A DNA stretch of 64,000 nucleotides from JAZKGA01 sp040386235 (GCA_040386235.1 JAZKGA010000001.1:310001-374000); one strand, 5' to 3'; shown: positions 1 through 8,088, counted from the first letter of the stretch. Translations and numbers: made by a program. Notes: a model not told the origin generated them from the letters alone.

Positions 1-1044
1 CTATCCGATATCAAACGGGCGCAAAAACCTGCCTTTAAAACCGCCAGCGCCGCGTTGTGGGATGTCGGCGACGGCGTTTTGTGCCTGGAATTCACTGGCA
101 AGATGAACGCCTTGGATGAACATGTCTTTACCGCCATCCATACGGCCATTGACCTGGTTGGCGACGGCAAGAGTGAGTGGAAGGGCCTGGTCGTTTACAA
201 TGAAGGATCGGCGTTTTCCGTCGGGGCCAATCTGGCCCTGGCCATGTTCGCGATGAATATCGCCCTATGGCCGCAAATCGAAGCGTTGGTCAGCGGGGGG
301 CAACAAGCTTATATGGCCTTGAAATACGCGCCATTCCCGGTTGTCGTCGCACCGTCGGGTATGGCCCTTGGCGGCGGGTGTGAAATCCTGCTGCATGCCG
401 ACCATGTTCAGGCGCATGCCGAAACCTATTGCGGATTGGTTGAGGTCGGGGTCGGCCTGATCCCCGGATGGGGCGGGTGTAAGGAAATGCTGTTGCGCGC
501 GCAAGTCAAAGAACGTGCGGGGTATGACCAGGCCACGGGTGGTAAAAAAATATGGTTCAGTCCGAAAAACACGCCTATGGGCGCAGTCCGGGCCGCGTTT
601 GAAATTATCGCCACGGCCAAAACCGCCAAATCTGCCCAGGATGCAAAAGCCATCGGCTATCTGCGCGATCACGACGGGATTACAATGAACCGTGACCGGC
701 TGCTATTTGATGCCAAACAACAGCTGCTGAAACTGGCACCGAATTATGTGCCACCGGCGAAACCGGAACATGTTCGCCTGCCGGGACCCAGCGGTGCGAC
801 CGCCCTGACCCTGGCTGTCAGCGACCTGCAAAAATCAGGAAAGGCCACGCCGTATGACGGGGTGGTCAGCGCGGCACTGGCAACAGTCTTAAGTGGTGGT
901 GAAAACGGCGATTGGACCAGACCGGTGGGTGAGGATGATATCCTGGCCCTTGAGCTGGCCGCATTCATGCAATTGGTCCGCAACCCAGGCACACTGGCCC
1001 GCATCGAACATATGCTGGAAAAGGGCAAGCCGTTAAGGAATTAA
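1..1044 (+). CDS. 3-hydroxyacyl-CoA dehydrogenase/enoyl-CoA hydratase, C-terminal part (partial)
   Basis: The reading frame is open from base 1, so the 5' part lies outside the window; 347 residues are visible. They form a crotonase-fold enoyl-CoA hydratase region: an oxyanion-hole segment (SVGANL), the ALGGGCE motif and the LVEVGVGLIPGWGG motif. The two catalytic Glu positions of hydratases are both present in the last two motifs. A helical tail follows that resembles the end of FadN-type proteins, in which the dehydrogenase domain precedes the hydratase domain. Role: hydration of trans-2-enoyl-CoA and oxidation of 3-hydroxyacyl-CoA in beta-oxidation. A thiolase that could complete the cycle lies at 26474-27601, not adjacent. 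The dehydrogenase half is inferred from family architecture, since it is not in view. Confidence 0.85.
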   Translation, partial: LSDIKRAQKPAFKTASAALWDVGDGVLCLEFTGKMNALDEHVFTAIHTAIDLVGDGKSEWKGLVVYNEGSAFSVGANLALAMFAMNIALWPQIEALVSGGQQAYMALKYAPFPVVVAPSGMALGGGCEILLHADHVQAHAETYCGLVEVGVGLIPGWGGCKEMLLRAQVKERAGYDQATGGKKIWFSPKNTPMGAVRAAFEIIATAKTAKSAQDAKAIGYLRDHDGITMNRDRLLFDAKQQLLKLAPNYVPPAKPEHVRLPGPSGATALTLAVSDLQKSGKATPYDGVVSAALATVLSGGENGDWTRPVGEDDILALELAAFMQLVRNPGTLARIEHMLEKGKPLRN

Positions 1045-1108
1045 AACAGTAAAATTCAATTGCCTTTCTCTATATTACCATATTATAGATAGGCAAAGGA
1101 CGATACTG

Positions 1109-1669
1109 ATGGCATCAAATAAACGTTACTTAAGTCGCATATACCCAATTCTGGCGCGCGAGGGCATCCCCGATATTGGGTCAGACGAAATTCGCATTTA
1201 TGGCCCGCCTGCCAGTACGGGGTATATTCAAACCCCAAAGTTTGCTGCGGCATTCCGAACCCATACAGGTAAGCCTTTGGCTGTTGTCGAAATGTTATGG
1301 GCAGATGACGAAAGAACCCATATTACCGGTCGTACTGGCCTTGTGATTGATATCAACAGTAAAAAGCCTGTCGAAACAAACTTATGGTTCAAGCCAGGAT
1401 CTTCCGAGTTAAGCTGTGTCTTTACACAGCTTGAGTGGGAACAAAGCCATCGGCGCAAAGAAATCTGGCACGCAAAACACCATAAAATAATGGGTTGGAC
1501 AGCCCGTGTCATTGCCCTACAGGATAAAGCGGAAAAGACAGTTCAGCTGGTCCGGCGGTTTGAAGAGGTTGCGGCAGCAATGGATTTGAATGTTGCGCCA
1601 CAAGTTATTGAGAATCGCAGCAAGATAGCGATTCACCCAGATTCCCACTTGGCTTTCATGGGTAAATAA
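1109..1669 (+). CDS. hypothetical protein (186 aa)
   Basis: The start ATG follows a purine-rich AAAGGA about 8 bases upstream. A possible promoter (TTGCCT, then TTATAG after 17 bases) lies in the 64-base gap after the preceding gene. The product is a basic, soluble-looking protein with no signal peptide or membrane segment. The middle (about residues 50-120) looks like a beta-rich region with several Trp residues, and the C-terminal third is helical. I do not recognise a family. It ends in a strong intrinsic terminator shared with the convergent DUF1150/hsp20 operon. It is one of several orphan genes in this window placed between conserved core genes. Confidence 0.7.
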   Translation: MASNKRYLSRIYPILAREGIPDIGSDEIRIYGPPASTGYIQTPKFAAAFRTHTGKPLAVVEMLWADDERTHITGRTGLVIDINSKKPVETNLWFKPGSSELSCVFTQLEWEQSHRRKEIWHAKHHKIMGWTARVIALQDKAEKTVQLVRRFEEVAAAMDLNVAPQVIENRSKIAIHPDSHLAFMGK

Positions 1670-1693
1670 AAAAGGGGCCGTTTGGCCCCTTTT
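1670..1693. terminator. bidirectional intrinsic terminator
   Basis: A perfect 10-bp stem (AAAAGGGGCC / GGCCCCTTTT) with a 4-base loop is flanked by A- and T-rich sequence. It sits between the stop codon of the plus-strand orphan gene and the end of the minus-strand DUF1150 gene. The A tract on one side and the T tract on the other make it usable in both directions. Confidence 0.9.
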
Positions 1694-1695
1694 TA

Positions 1696-1881
1696 TTAAT
1701 GTAATGTCACGGGCATCAAATCGTTTTGCTGGGCCAGGGCAATCGCCGGACCGATCCCATCAAGAATATGCAGTAACGTGCCGTCCGCGGCATGCACGCC
1801 GTAAAAACCATTCTCTTCCGGTCGAATGTAAACCACCTGGTTTAAGCCCAGTTTTTGCAGTTTCTCAGGGGTCATCGTCAT
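1696..1881 (-). CDS. DUF1150 family small protein
   Basis: A 61-residue protein with the pattern of the alphaproteobacterial DUF1150 family (…YIRPEENGFYGVHAADG…), usually found beside small heat-shock protein genes. Its ATG overlaps the hsp20 stop by four bases (ATGA arrangement), so the two are translationally coupled in one operon. No function is established for the family that I can cite. The context suggests a heat-shock-associated accessory role, and that is inference only. Confidence 0.8.
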   Translation of the reverse strand: MTMTPEKLQKLGLNQVVYIRPEENGFYGVHAADGTLLHILDGIGPAIALAQQNDLMPVTLH

Positions 1882-2390
1882 TCTTTTACCTCCGGCTTCA
1901 CTGTTTTCTTGCTGGGCGACACATCAATCGCGGCGGCTGTCACCTGTTTTGGCTGGTTCGTGCCGGTGGCCGTACGGCCCGTGGCGCAAATATCGATTTT
2001 ACGCGCGGATGATTCCGGCGTGACGCGCTGCATATCAATATGCAGCAACCCGTTATCAAGGGTGGCCCCCAAAATCTCAATCCCGTCCGCCAGGACGAAA
2101 CCGCGCTGGAACTGCCTTGCGGCAATGCCGCGATGCAGGAACACCCTGGTGTCGTCATCGGTCTGTTTACCGCGTACCGTCAGTTGGTTTTGTTCGATTT
2201 CGACATCCAATTCATCCATCGTGAACCCAGCGACCGCGAGGGTAATTCGCAGGCCGGTCTCACCAATTTGTTCGATGTTGTAAGGGGGATAACCTTCACC
2301 GCTTGATTTCTTCAAACGATCAAACGTCCGTTCAAAATGGTCGAAACCTAAGAATAAGGGACTATCAAATAATGCGACGCGTGTTGTCAT
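1878..2390 (-). CDS. Hsp20/alpha-crystallin small heat-shock protein
   Basis: A 170-aa IbpA-like protein. The N-terminus (TTRVALFDSPLFLGFDHFER) matches alphaproteobacterial small heat-shock proteins. The alpha-crystallin domain (about residues 40-130) includes YPPYNIE, the LAVAGF segment, LTVRGKQ and a GIAARQF-type strand. The start at 2390 was chosen over an ATG 10 codons upstream because a perfect GGAGGT lies 5 bases before it and because family members begin here. A Pro/Lys-rich tail of about 35 residues follows the domain. Role: ATP-independent holdase for unfolding proteins. A sigma32-like promoter lies about 70 bases upstream. Confidence 0.93.
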   Translation of the reverse strand: MTTRVALFDSPLFLGFDHFERTFDRLKKSSGEGYPPYNIEQIGETGLRITLAVAGFTMDELDVEIEQNQLTVRGKQTDDDTRVFLHRGIAARQFQRGFVLADGIEILGATLDNGLLHIDMQRVTPESSARKIDICATGRTATGTNQPKQVTAAAIDVSPSKKTVKPEVKE

Positions 2391-2457
2391 TGCGACCTCC
2401 TCAGTTGAGCGAAATTGCATTTACATCAGGCCCGGTCATCGGCACCCGATCTATAAG

Positions 2458-2488
2458 ACTATATAGGAATTTGCGGGTAAAAATCAAG
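2458..2488 (-). promoter_or_regulatory. sigma32 (RpoH)-type promoter of hsp20
   Basis: On the minus strand CTTG is followed after 17 bases by CCTATATAGT. This matches the alphaproteobacterial RpoH pattern CTTG-N17/18-CYTATNTNNG at all but the last fixed position. The element points at hsp20, which fits heat-inducible expression, and it overlaps the last bases of the zf-CHCC gene. Confidence 0.65.
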
Positions 2489-2681
2489 AATGGGGCGATT
2501 GGCGCACAAAAACGCGGTCGCAATAGCCGCAAGTGACCGTGTCCGACCCGTCAAAAGTGTAATATACCAGCGGGTGACCTAGCGGACCGCCGCCGCCATC
2601 ACATGATACCTGATCGGCATCACCCGATACGGCAATGGTTTCGGGGGCGTTACAGGTGCAATCATGGGAACACTGGGTCAT
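2484..2681 (-). CDS. zf-CHCC zinc-finger domain protein
   Basis: A 65-aa protein with the zf-CHCC arrangement: Cys27-Asp-Gly, then GHP (His36), then the YY-T pattern, then CGYC (Cys51/Cys54). This is the fold of mitochondrial NDUFS6 and its alphaproteobacterial homologues. Four further Cys/His residues at the N-terminus (C4, H6, C8, C10) could form an extra site. The family is linked by homology to complex I assembly, but nothing here shows this directly. It is divergent from the next gene at 2743. Confidence 0.85.
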   Translation of the reverse strand: MTQCSHDCTCNAPETIAVSGDADQVSCDGGGGPLGHPLVYYTFDGSDTVTCGYCDRVFVRQSPHS

Positions 2682-2742
2682 GGGATATCACGCCTTTTCT
2701 TTAACTGATTTGTAACCCTTTGGTTTTAGTGTGTAAAGAGAT

Positions 2743-3129
2743 ATGCGCACAACAGTGACCTTTACTGACAACCCATTAATCGCCGCAAACACGGCGAATT
2801 ACATGGCCGTGACTGTTGACACCGCACGGGTGCTGGACAGCTGGCGCACATCGTTCATGAGTTACGAATGGCTGGATGCCAATGGCCACATCAAAGCACC
2901 CGCAGATCTGAAAGAGGATTTACGGTCGCAACATCTGGCCATGCTGAAAGCCGTGAAAGACGGCATACAAATTGCCCGCCCGGTGCTGGGCATCGGTATC
3001 TACGACAATGTGGAAATCGGGATCGGCCGCGATATTTTCGTGACGCTGGCCAGCCTAGGCCTGTCCCAGATTGCGGTGCATATCCCGCAATCCATGGCCA
3101 GGGACTTTAAGGCTTTTGTCATCAATTAA
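2743..3129 (+). CDS. conserved-looking hypothetical protein (128 aa)
   Basis: It begins at ATG after AAAGAGAT, in a 61-base divergent gap with the zf-CHCC gene. The protein is soluble with a mixed alpha/beta pattern. The C-terminal half has a Gly-rich strand-loop stretch (LGIGIYDNVEIGIGRDIF) and ends in an amphipathic helix. No motif allows a family call. Its stop lies only 2 bp from the stop of the convergent ettA gene. Confidence 0.65.
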   Translation: MRTTVTFTDNPLIAANTANYMAVTVDTARVLDSWRTSFMSYEWLDANGHIKAPADLKEDLRSQHLAMLKAVKDGIQIARPVLGIGIYDNVEIGIGRDIFVTLASLGLSQIAVHIPQSMARDFKAFVIN

Positions 3130-3131
3130 TA

Positions 3132-4811
3132 CTAAGCCGCGCGTGTCAAGCGTCGGTATTTAATGCGATGGGGCTGGTCGGCTGCATGGCCTAAACGGCG
3201 TTTGCGGTCAGCATCGTAATCTTCGTAATTCCCTTCGAACCACACGACCTGACTGTCGCCTTCAAAGGCCAGGATGTGGGTTGCCAGACGGTCCAGGAAC
3301 CAGCGATCGTGCGAAATAACCACCGCACAGCCGGCGAATTGTTCCAACGCCTCTTCCAGCGCCGACAGGGTTTCAGTATCCAAATCGTTGGTCGGTTCAT
3401 CCAGCAAAAGGACGTTCGCCTCGCTTTTCAGCATCTTCGCCAGATGGACGCGGTTGCGTTCCCCGCCCGACAACTGGCCAACGCGTTTCTGTTGGTCCGG
3501 CCCCCGGAAGTTGAAGCTGCCGACATAGGCCCGGCTCGGCATTTCGATCTTGCCCAGCTTCAGGATGTCATTGCCGTCTGAGACTTCTTCCCACACTGTT
3601 TTATTCGGATCCAGGCTGTCGCGGCTTTGATCGACATAGCCCAGCTGGACGGTATCTGCCACGCGGAATGACCCTGCATCTGGCCCCTCTTGTCCCGTAA
3701 TCATGCGGAACAACGTGGTTTTACCCGCGCCGTTCGGGCCGATAACACCGACAATACCGCCCGGCGGCAATTTAAAGCTTAATCCGTCGATCAGCAATTT
3801 ATCGCCGAATGCCTTGCGGATCGTCTCCGCTTCGACCACCATCTGACCCAGGCGTGGCGGCGTTGGAATAACAATCTGCGCCCGTGAAGTTGTTTCACGC
3901 TCGCTGTCATTCAACATCTCTTCATACGCGGCAATCCGGGCCTTGGATTTCGCACGGCGGGCCTGGGCCGATTGTCCCATCCATTCCAGTTCGCGCGCCA
4001 GGGTTTTCTGGCGTTTCGCGTCGTCTCGATCTTCCTGCTCCAGGCGTTTTTGTTTTTGTCCCAGATAGGCCGAATAATTGCCCTCGTACGGAATGCCGCG
4101 CCCGCGGTCCAGTTCCAGAATCCAGCCAGTGACGTTATCCAGGAAATAGCGATCATGCGTGACCATCACAACCGTCCCCGCATAGTCGGACAGGTGGCGT
4201 TGCAGCCAGGCATTGCTTTCTGCATCCAAATGGTTGGTCGGTTCATCCAGCAGCAGCAGGTCAGGTTTTTGCAACAGCAATTTGCACAGGGCAACCCGGC
4301 GTTTTTCACCACCCGACAGGTTTTTGACATTGGCGTCACCTGGCGGACAGCGCAGGGCGTCCATCGCCATCTCAATCGTGTTATCCAGTTCCCAGCCGTT
4401 TACGGCGTCGATTTTTTCCTGTAACTCACCCATTTCGGCCAGCAGGTCATCCATGTTGTCGCCGGCATCACCCAGTTCATTGGTCACGGCATTGTACCGA
4501 TCAACCATCATTTTGATGTGCCCCAGCCCGTCCATGACGTTTTCTGCAACTGTCTTGCTGGCGTCCAATTCCGGTTCCTGTGGCAGGTAACCGATGCGTG
4601 CGCCTTCGGCCGCCCAGGCCTCACCCGTGAATTCCGTATCAACACCCGCCATGATTTTCAGCAAGGTGGACTTCCCCGAACCGTTCGGGCCCAGAATACC
4701 GATCTTGGCACCAGGCAAGAAAGACAGGGTCATGCCGTTCAAAACGGTTTTCCCGCCGGGATAAGTCTTGGTCAGTCGTTGCATGACATAGACGTATTGA
4801 TAGGCAGTCAT
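3132..4811 (-). CDS. ettA: energy-dependent translational throttle protein EttA (ABC-F)
   Basis: 559 aa, the usual EttA length. There are two ABC cassettes, each with a Walker A (GPNGSGKST and GPNGAGKTT), an LSGGE signature and a Walker B ending in LLLDEPTN. They are joined by the Lys/Arg-rich linker around residues 240-320 typical of ABC-F proteins, and there are no membrane segments. EttA binds the ribosomal E site and gates entry into elongation according to the ATP/ADP ratio. The start MTAYQYVYVMQRLTK matches the family; an in-frame extension of 85 codons upstream looks non-coding. Divergent from the TerD genes, with about 100 bp between the starts. Confidence 0.96.
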   Translation of the reverse strand: MTAYQYVYVMQRLTKTYPGGKTVLNGMTLSFLPGAKIGILGPNGSGKSTLLKIMAGVDTEFTGEAWAAEGARIGYLPQEPELDASKTVAENVMDGLGHIKMMVDRYNAVTNELGDAGDNMDDLLAEMGELQEKIDAVNGWELDNTIEMAMDALRCPPGDANVKNLSGGEKRRVALCKLLLQKPDLLLLDEPTNHLDAESNAWLQRHLSDYAGTVVMVTHDRYFLDNVTGWILELDRGRGIPYEGNYSAYLGQKQKRLEQEDRDDAKRQKTLARELEWMGQSAQARRAKSKARIAAYEEMLNDSERETTSRAQIVIPTPPRLGQMVVEAETIRKAFGDKLLIDGLSFKLPPGGIVGVIGPNGAGKTTLFRMITGQEGPDAGSFRVADTVQLGYVDQSRDSLDPNKTVWEEVSDGNDILKLGKIEMPSRAYVGSFNFRGPDQQKRVGQLSGGERNRVHLAKMLKSEANVLLLDEPTNDLDTETLSALEEALEQFAGCAVVISHDRWFLDRLATHILAFEGDSQVVWFEGNYEDYDADRKRRLGHAADQPHRIKYRRLTRAA

Positions 4812-4913
4812 TTTCTTTTCCTCTTCGGACGAATGGGCTTGCGGATGTTGTAACACAGCCGTATCTTGTTCGCCAAGACCGGAACCAAAAGACCTGAACA
4901 AAAAGACAGATAT

Positions 4914-5684
4914 ATGGATCACGCCCCGCAAAACACCGCACCGAATACAGCGCTTGAAGAAGCCACCAGGACGCGCGGCCGTTTTTCCGGTCGCGGCAAA
5001 GCCCTGGGCATGGCGGGATATGTGGATCCCAGTGATGTCAGCGGTCAATATGATTTCCTGACACATACGGGCGAAGCCCTGGCGTTAAGCCCGCCTGATG
5101 GTACGCATTTTGGCCGCATCAAAATTGGTGCTGCATGGAATAATGTCCAGGTGCCGCGCACGGATCTGATCGGTCGCTTGCTGCAGAAGACCCGTCCGGC
5201 GAATATCGATGTTGACCTGGGTTGCCTTTACGAATTGCAAGACGGCCGCCGTGGCGCGATTCAGGCCCTGGGCGATTTGATGGGGTCATACAAATCCCTG
5301 CCCCATATTCGTTTATCGGGGGATGAGACAACGGGCGACAGCGATGGTGACGATGAATGCATGTACATTAATGGGGCTGAGTGGTCGCAGATTTCCCGCA
5401 TCCTGGTTTATATCTATATTTACGATGGCGCGGAAGATTGGGCGCAGGTCAAGCCACAGATCCAAATCTGCCTGCCTGACATGAAGCCCGTCGTTGTCAC
5501 TCTGTCCACCCATATGCGCGACCTTCCGCTTTGTACGATCGCGGAATTAAGAAATGTGCGAAACGGGATCGCCGTAACCAATTTCACTGAATATTTCCCC
5601 GGCCACGCCGAGATGGACCGCGCCTATGGCTTCGGATTGGAGTGGGCCGATGGCACCAAGGACGGCGTTAAGGATCAGACATGA
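4914..5684 (+). CDS. TerD-domain stress/tellurium-resistance family protein
   Basis: 256 aa. The C-terminal 190 residues form a TerD domain with the acidic calcium-binding loop GDSDGDDE (about residue 142) and the following strand pattern. The first 60 residues are a variable extension containing RGRFSGRGKALGMAGY, so this copy is closer to TerA-like than to plain TerD proteins. The ATG at 4914 was preferred over a TTG 16 codons earlier, although neither has a good Shine-Dalgarno. It overlaps the next TerD gene by ATGA, giving a two-gene operon. Family members bind Ca2+ and are tied to tellurite, phage or membrane stress; the function here is unknown. Confidence 0.85.
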   Translation: MDHAPQNTAPNTALEEATRTRGRFSGRGKALGMAGYVDPSDVSGQYDFLTHTGEALALSPPDGTHFGRIKIGAAWNNVQVPRTDLIGRLLQKTRPANIDVDLGCLYELQDGRRGAIQALGDLMGSYKSLPHIRLSGDETTGDSDGDDECMYINGAEWSQISRILVYIYIYDGAEDWAQVKPQIQICLPDMKPVVVTLSTHMRDLPLCTIAELRNVRNGIAVTNFTEYFPGHAEMDRAYGFGLEWADGTKDGVKDQT

Positions 5685-6292
5685 CACAGAATGAAGCAGA
5701 GGGCGTCAGTCGCCTATTAAACCCCGGGGATACCGTACCATTGAAATCCCTGGACCCCACCGCAACCCGCCTGGTGATTGCTGCGGGATGGGACATTATT
5801 GGATTTGAAGATAATGGGGTCGATGTGGATTTAAGCGCCTTTATGCTAAACACCGCTGGCCAGACCCGGATAGACAGCGACTTTGTATTTTATAATAACG
5901 AGAGTTCAGCCGAAGGCGCCGTCATGTTCGGCGGTGACAACCGCACCGGGGCCGGCGACGGCGACGATGAAACCCTGTTAATCGACCTGAATAAAATGCC
6001 GATGGATATCAGCAGCGTTTCTATCGTTTTAAGTGTGTACGCCGGCGATCTGCGCGACCATAGTTTCCGCAAAATCCGCAACAGTTTCGTCCGGCTTGTT
6101 TCTGCCGATCGCCAGGCAGAATTGGCGCGGCTGAATCTGGATCCCCTGATAACCGACAATGGCGCGGCAACAGCCCTGATCCCCCTGATCTTGGAACGTG
6201 ACATAAGTGGCTGGGCCATACGTGCCGCCTGTGATTTCAACCATGGCGGCCTGGGCAAAATTGCCGGTGACGTCGGCATTGAGATTATTTAA
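5681..6292 (+). CDS. TerD family protein
   Basis: 203 aa, a single TerD domain with the canonical GDNRTGAGDGDDE calcium-site motif followed by an IDLNKMP-type strand. Compared with the classical ~191-aa TerD there is a slightly longer N-terminus (VSRLLNPGDTVPLKSL). It is translationally coupled to the preceding TerD gene. No terC, terB, terZ or terY genes are nearby, so this is a reduced Ter set. Likely cytosolic. Confidence 0.9.
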   Translation: MTQNEAEGVSRLLNPGDTVPLKSLDPTATRLVIAAGWDIIGFEDNGVDVDLSAFMLNTAGQTRIDSDFVFYNNESSAEGAVMFGGDNRTGAGDGDDETLLIDLNKMPMDISSVSIVLSVYAGDLRDHSFRKIRNSFVRLVSADRQAELARLNLDPLITDNGAATALIPLILERDISGWAIRAACDFNHGGLGKIAGDVGIEII

Positions 6293-6295
6293 TCA

Positions 6296-6337
6296 TTGAC
6301 ATAACTAAAGTATGGCTGTATTTGTATATGCACATAC
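6296..6337 (+). promoter_or_regulatory. sigma70-type promoter with overlapping inverted repeat
   Basis: TTGACA starts three bases after the TerD stop codon and is followed after 17 bases by TATTTG. The sequence just downstream (6324-6337, GTATATGCACATAC) is a near-palindrome over the expected transcription start, so it could be an operator. A good AAGGAG ribosome site precedes the ATG at 6350. Confidence 0.5.
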
Positions 6338-6349
6338 GAAGGAGCCAAA

Positions 6350-6688
6350 ATGTCAACTAAACCCGTTACAGAACAGCAAGCCGCCCAAACTGCGCTGGAT
6401 AATTTCCGCGGTCATGCCGGCAATACATTCGGGGGCATGCTGAATGCCCTGGTTCAGGCAAAGGTTGTCAGTGTCGGTCGCCTGAAAACCGAATTCGGCA
6501 TTCCGCACGCCGCATGGCAACGTGCCCGTGACGGCGACCCTGAAACCAATGTACCTTCCGAAATACGCGAGAGCTTCATTGCTGCGATGGTTAATCAACA
6601 TAGCTTGTACGACACACGGGCGCCGAATGCTGTCGCCCGGCAAAACGCACGTACTGCACGCCAAACACGCACCTGTGCAATGGCTTAA
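6350..6688 (+). CDS. hypothetical protein with single HTH-like module
   Basis: 112 aa with start supported by AAGGAG. Residues 5-62 (PVTEQQAAQ…, F, G, T, …VSVGRLKTEFGIPHAAWQRARDG) can be aligned by eye with both repeats of the next gene product. They share the P-x-T-x-x-Q start, the helix, the S-x-x-x…-GI…-AR-G pattern and a second helix at residues 70-85. The pattern resembles a helix-turn-helix. I know no named family for it. A terminator lies directly downstream, so it is probably monocistronic. Confidence 0.65.
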   Translation: MSTKPVTEQQAAQTALDNFRGHAGNTFGGMLNALVQAKVVSVGRLKTEFGIPHAAWQRARDGDPETNVPSEIRESFIAAMVNQHSLYDTRAPNAVARQNARTARQTRTCAMA

Positions 6689-6695
6689 TACTGTT

Positions 6696-6723
6696 AAGAA
6701 AGTCCGCCTCTGCGGGCTTTCTT
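6696..6723 (+). terminator. intrinsic terminator
   Basis: A 12-bp stem (AAGAAAGTCCGC / GCGGGCTTTCTT, one wobble) with a short loop and a T-rich right arm, directly after the 112-aa gene. Confidence 0.75.
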
Positions 6724-6724
6724 A

Positions 6725-6758
6725 TTGACAGAAAGACTGCATACGAGAAGATGTATGC
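6725..6758 (+). promoter_or_regulatory. TTGACA element and inverted repeat upstream of the duplicated-module gene
   Basis: TTGACA at 6725-6730 is followed by a perfect inverted repeat GCATAC-N8-GTATGC (6739-6758). No strong -10 box is at the standard spacing, so the promoter call is weak, but the repeat is clear. The GTAT/ATAC half-site also occurs in the near-palindrome upstream of the neighbouring gene, which encodes a related module. Confidence 0.4.
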
Positions 6759-6791
6759 CACTGTATCAGACATCGAAACCGAGACGCTTTT

Positions 6792-7583
6792 ATGAAACAC
6801 CAACGCTCCCACGCTGCACCCCGTCAACAGGCTCAGAAAAGCATTCCATCTACGCCTCTGACCCATGACCAAGTTAAGGGCGCCACGGCTCTTTACCACG
6901 CATTTTTCCAGTCCGACAGCCCTGTAACACGATCCGCGTTTGTCCGAGGGATGGCAAGTTACGGGGTATGGAGTATGACAAAAGCCAACGCCATTTTGGG
7001 CATCACTCAAAACCGGGCAAAAAAGGCCCGCAAGACATTACCCGCTTTTATGCCTGACACCTTTCGGCATAAGGCAGATACAACCCAGGAACGATTTGAA
7101 AAGCTACGTTTATTGGCAGCCACATGCCTTGGCCTTGAAAAACCCACCAAACGACTTGCTGCTAAAAAGCCGACACTGAAACAGCCATTAACCGCGAAAC
7201 AAATTGCGGCTGGTCAGCAACTTTATAAAGATTTTTGCAAAGCGGGCAGTACCGTAACACTGGCCAACTTTGCTGTTAAAATGGCCAAACACGGGGTGTG
7301 GAGCAAAGATGAGGCCGCCGATATTCTGGGTATCACCACAACGCGTCTGAATGACGCTGCCAAAGCAAGGGGCGGAAAAAACGCGACATCCCAGGTAGGG
7401 ACAAATAAACAAATACCGGAGACAGGCGCGACCACCAATCGCCGCGAAGAACTGCGTCGCACAGCTGCAAATCGTCTGGGCATTGCCTTTAAAGCGAGTG
7501 CGTTTGCCGCACAGCGTAAATTGGAAAAGGCCGCTATCGCCGAGTTGCGCAATGGTTCGGGGCCGCGTGTACTGACGTACTAG
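6792..7583 (+). CDS. hypothetical protein with two tandem HTH-like repeats
   Basis: 263 aa, basic. Residues about 23-115 and 133-231 are tandem copies offset by 110 residues. Both have an LT-x-x-Q start, a helix with LY…F, an S/T-x-VT step, the GVWS…A…ILGIT core (residues 58-72 and 168-182), then an Arg/Lys-rich linker and an E-x-L-R-x-x-A…LG helix. The core looks like a helix-turn-helix, so DNA binding is likely but is inferred. The single-module gene just upstream is related, and an inverted repeat precedes this gene, which would fit autoregulation. Its stop lies 4 bp from the convergent neighbour's stop. Confidence 0.7.
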   Translation: MKHQRSHAAPRQQAQKSIPSTPLTHDQVKGATALYHAFFQSDSPVTRSAFVRGMASYGVWSMTKANAILGITQNRAKKARKTLPAFMPDTFRHKADTTQERFEKLRLLAATCLGLEKPTKRLAAKKPTLKQPLTAKQIAAGQQLYKDFCKAGSTVTLANFAVKMAKHGVWSKDEAADILGITTTRLNDAAKARGGKNATSQVGTNKQIPETGATTNRREELRRTAANRLGIAFKASAFAAQRKLEKAAIAELRNGSGPRVLTY

Positions 7584-7587
7584 AAGG

Positions 7588-8088
7588 TTAGAAACCCCGT
7601 CCTTGTTTCATGTCCAGTAATTGCTGCGGCCGGATTTTCGGGGCCTTGCTGGTCCCGCCGCCATATTGATCGCTGAACCGTTCATTACGGTAGAAAATCT
7701 CATCGACCAGATCATCGATATTCGGCACCTCATCCCGGCGCAGGGCCAGTGATACCGCTTTGACGAATTCACAGGCTTTTTCTTCCCAGGCATAGATGCT
7801 TTTCGCGTCCTGCCCCTTCAGGCGTGCATCTTCCGCGGTCCAGTTTTGCGTCTGATCTTTACGGCACCGCAACGACATAACCTGTTGCATCATTTTGCCG
7901 TCCTGGGGGGCATCGAACAGCAATTGCACTTCTGCTTCTAGTTCTGCGCCATCGGAATCCATGCGTATTTCGGCGTTACACGTCACGCCCCGCGTGCTGT
8001 CATAGGCCGACCACGGGCATGTCTGATATGGGCCCAGCGTCTGGCTGACCCCCATCTTATCCAGCAATTTGTCCAATGGTTCACGCAT
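7588..8088 (-). CDS. hypothetical protein (166 aa)
   Basis: A soluble acidic protein. The N-terminus predicts a small alpha/beta unit with an antiparallel sheet (residues 35-75, alternating charged and hydrophobic strands ending MSLRCRKD). It is followed by a long helix (90-125) and a basic tail. It lies 38 bp downstream of xseA in the same direction and may be cotranscribed. No family was recognised. Confidence 0.65.
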   Translation of the reverse strand: MREPLDKLLDKMGVSQTLGPYQTCPWSAYDSTRGVTCNAEIRMDSDGAELEAEVQLLFDAPQDGKMMQQVMSLRCRKDQTQNWTAEDARLKGQDAKSIYAWEEKACEFVKAVSLALRRDEVPNIDDLVDEIFYRNERFSDQYGGGTSKAPKIRPQQLLDMKQGRGF

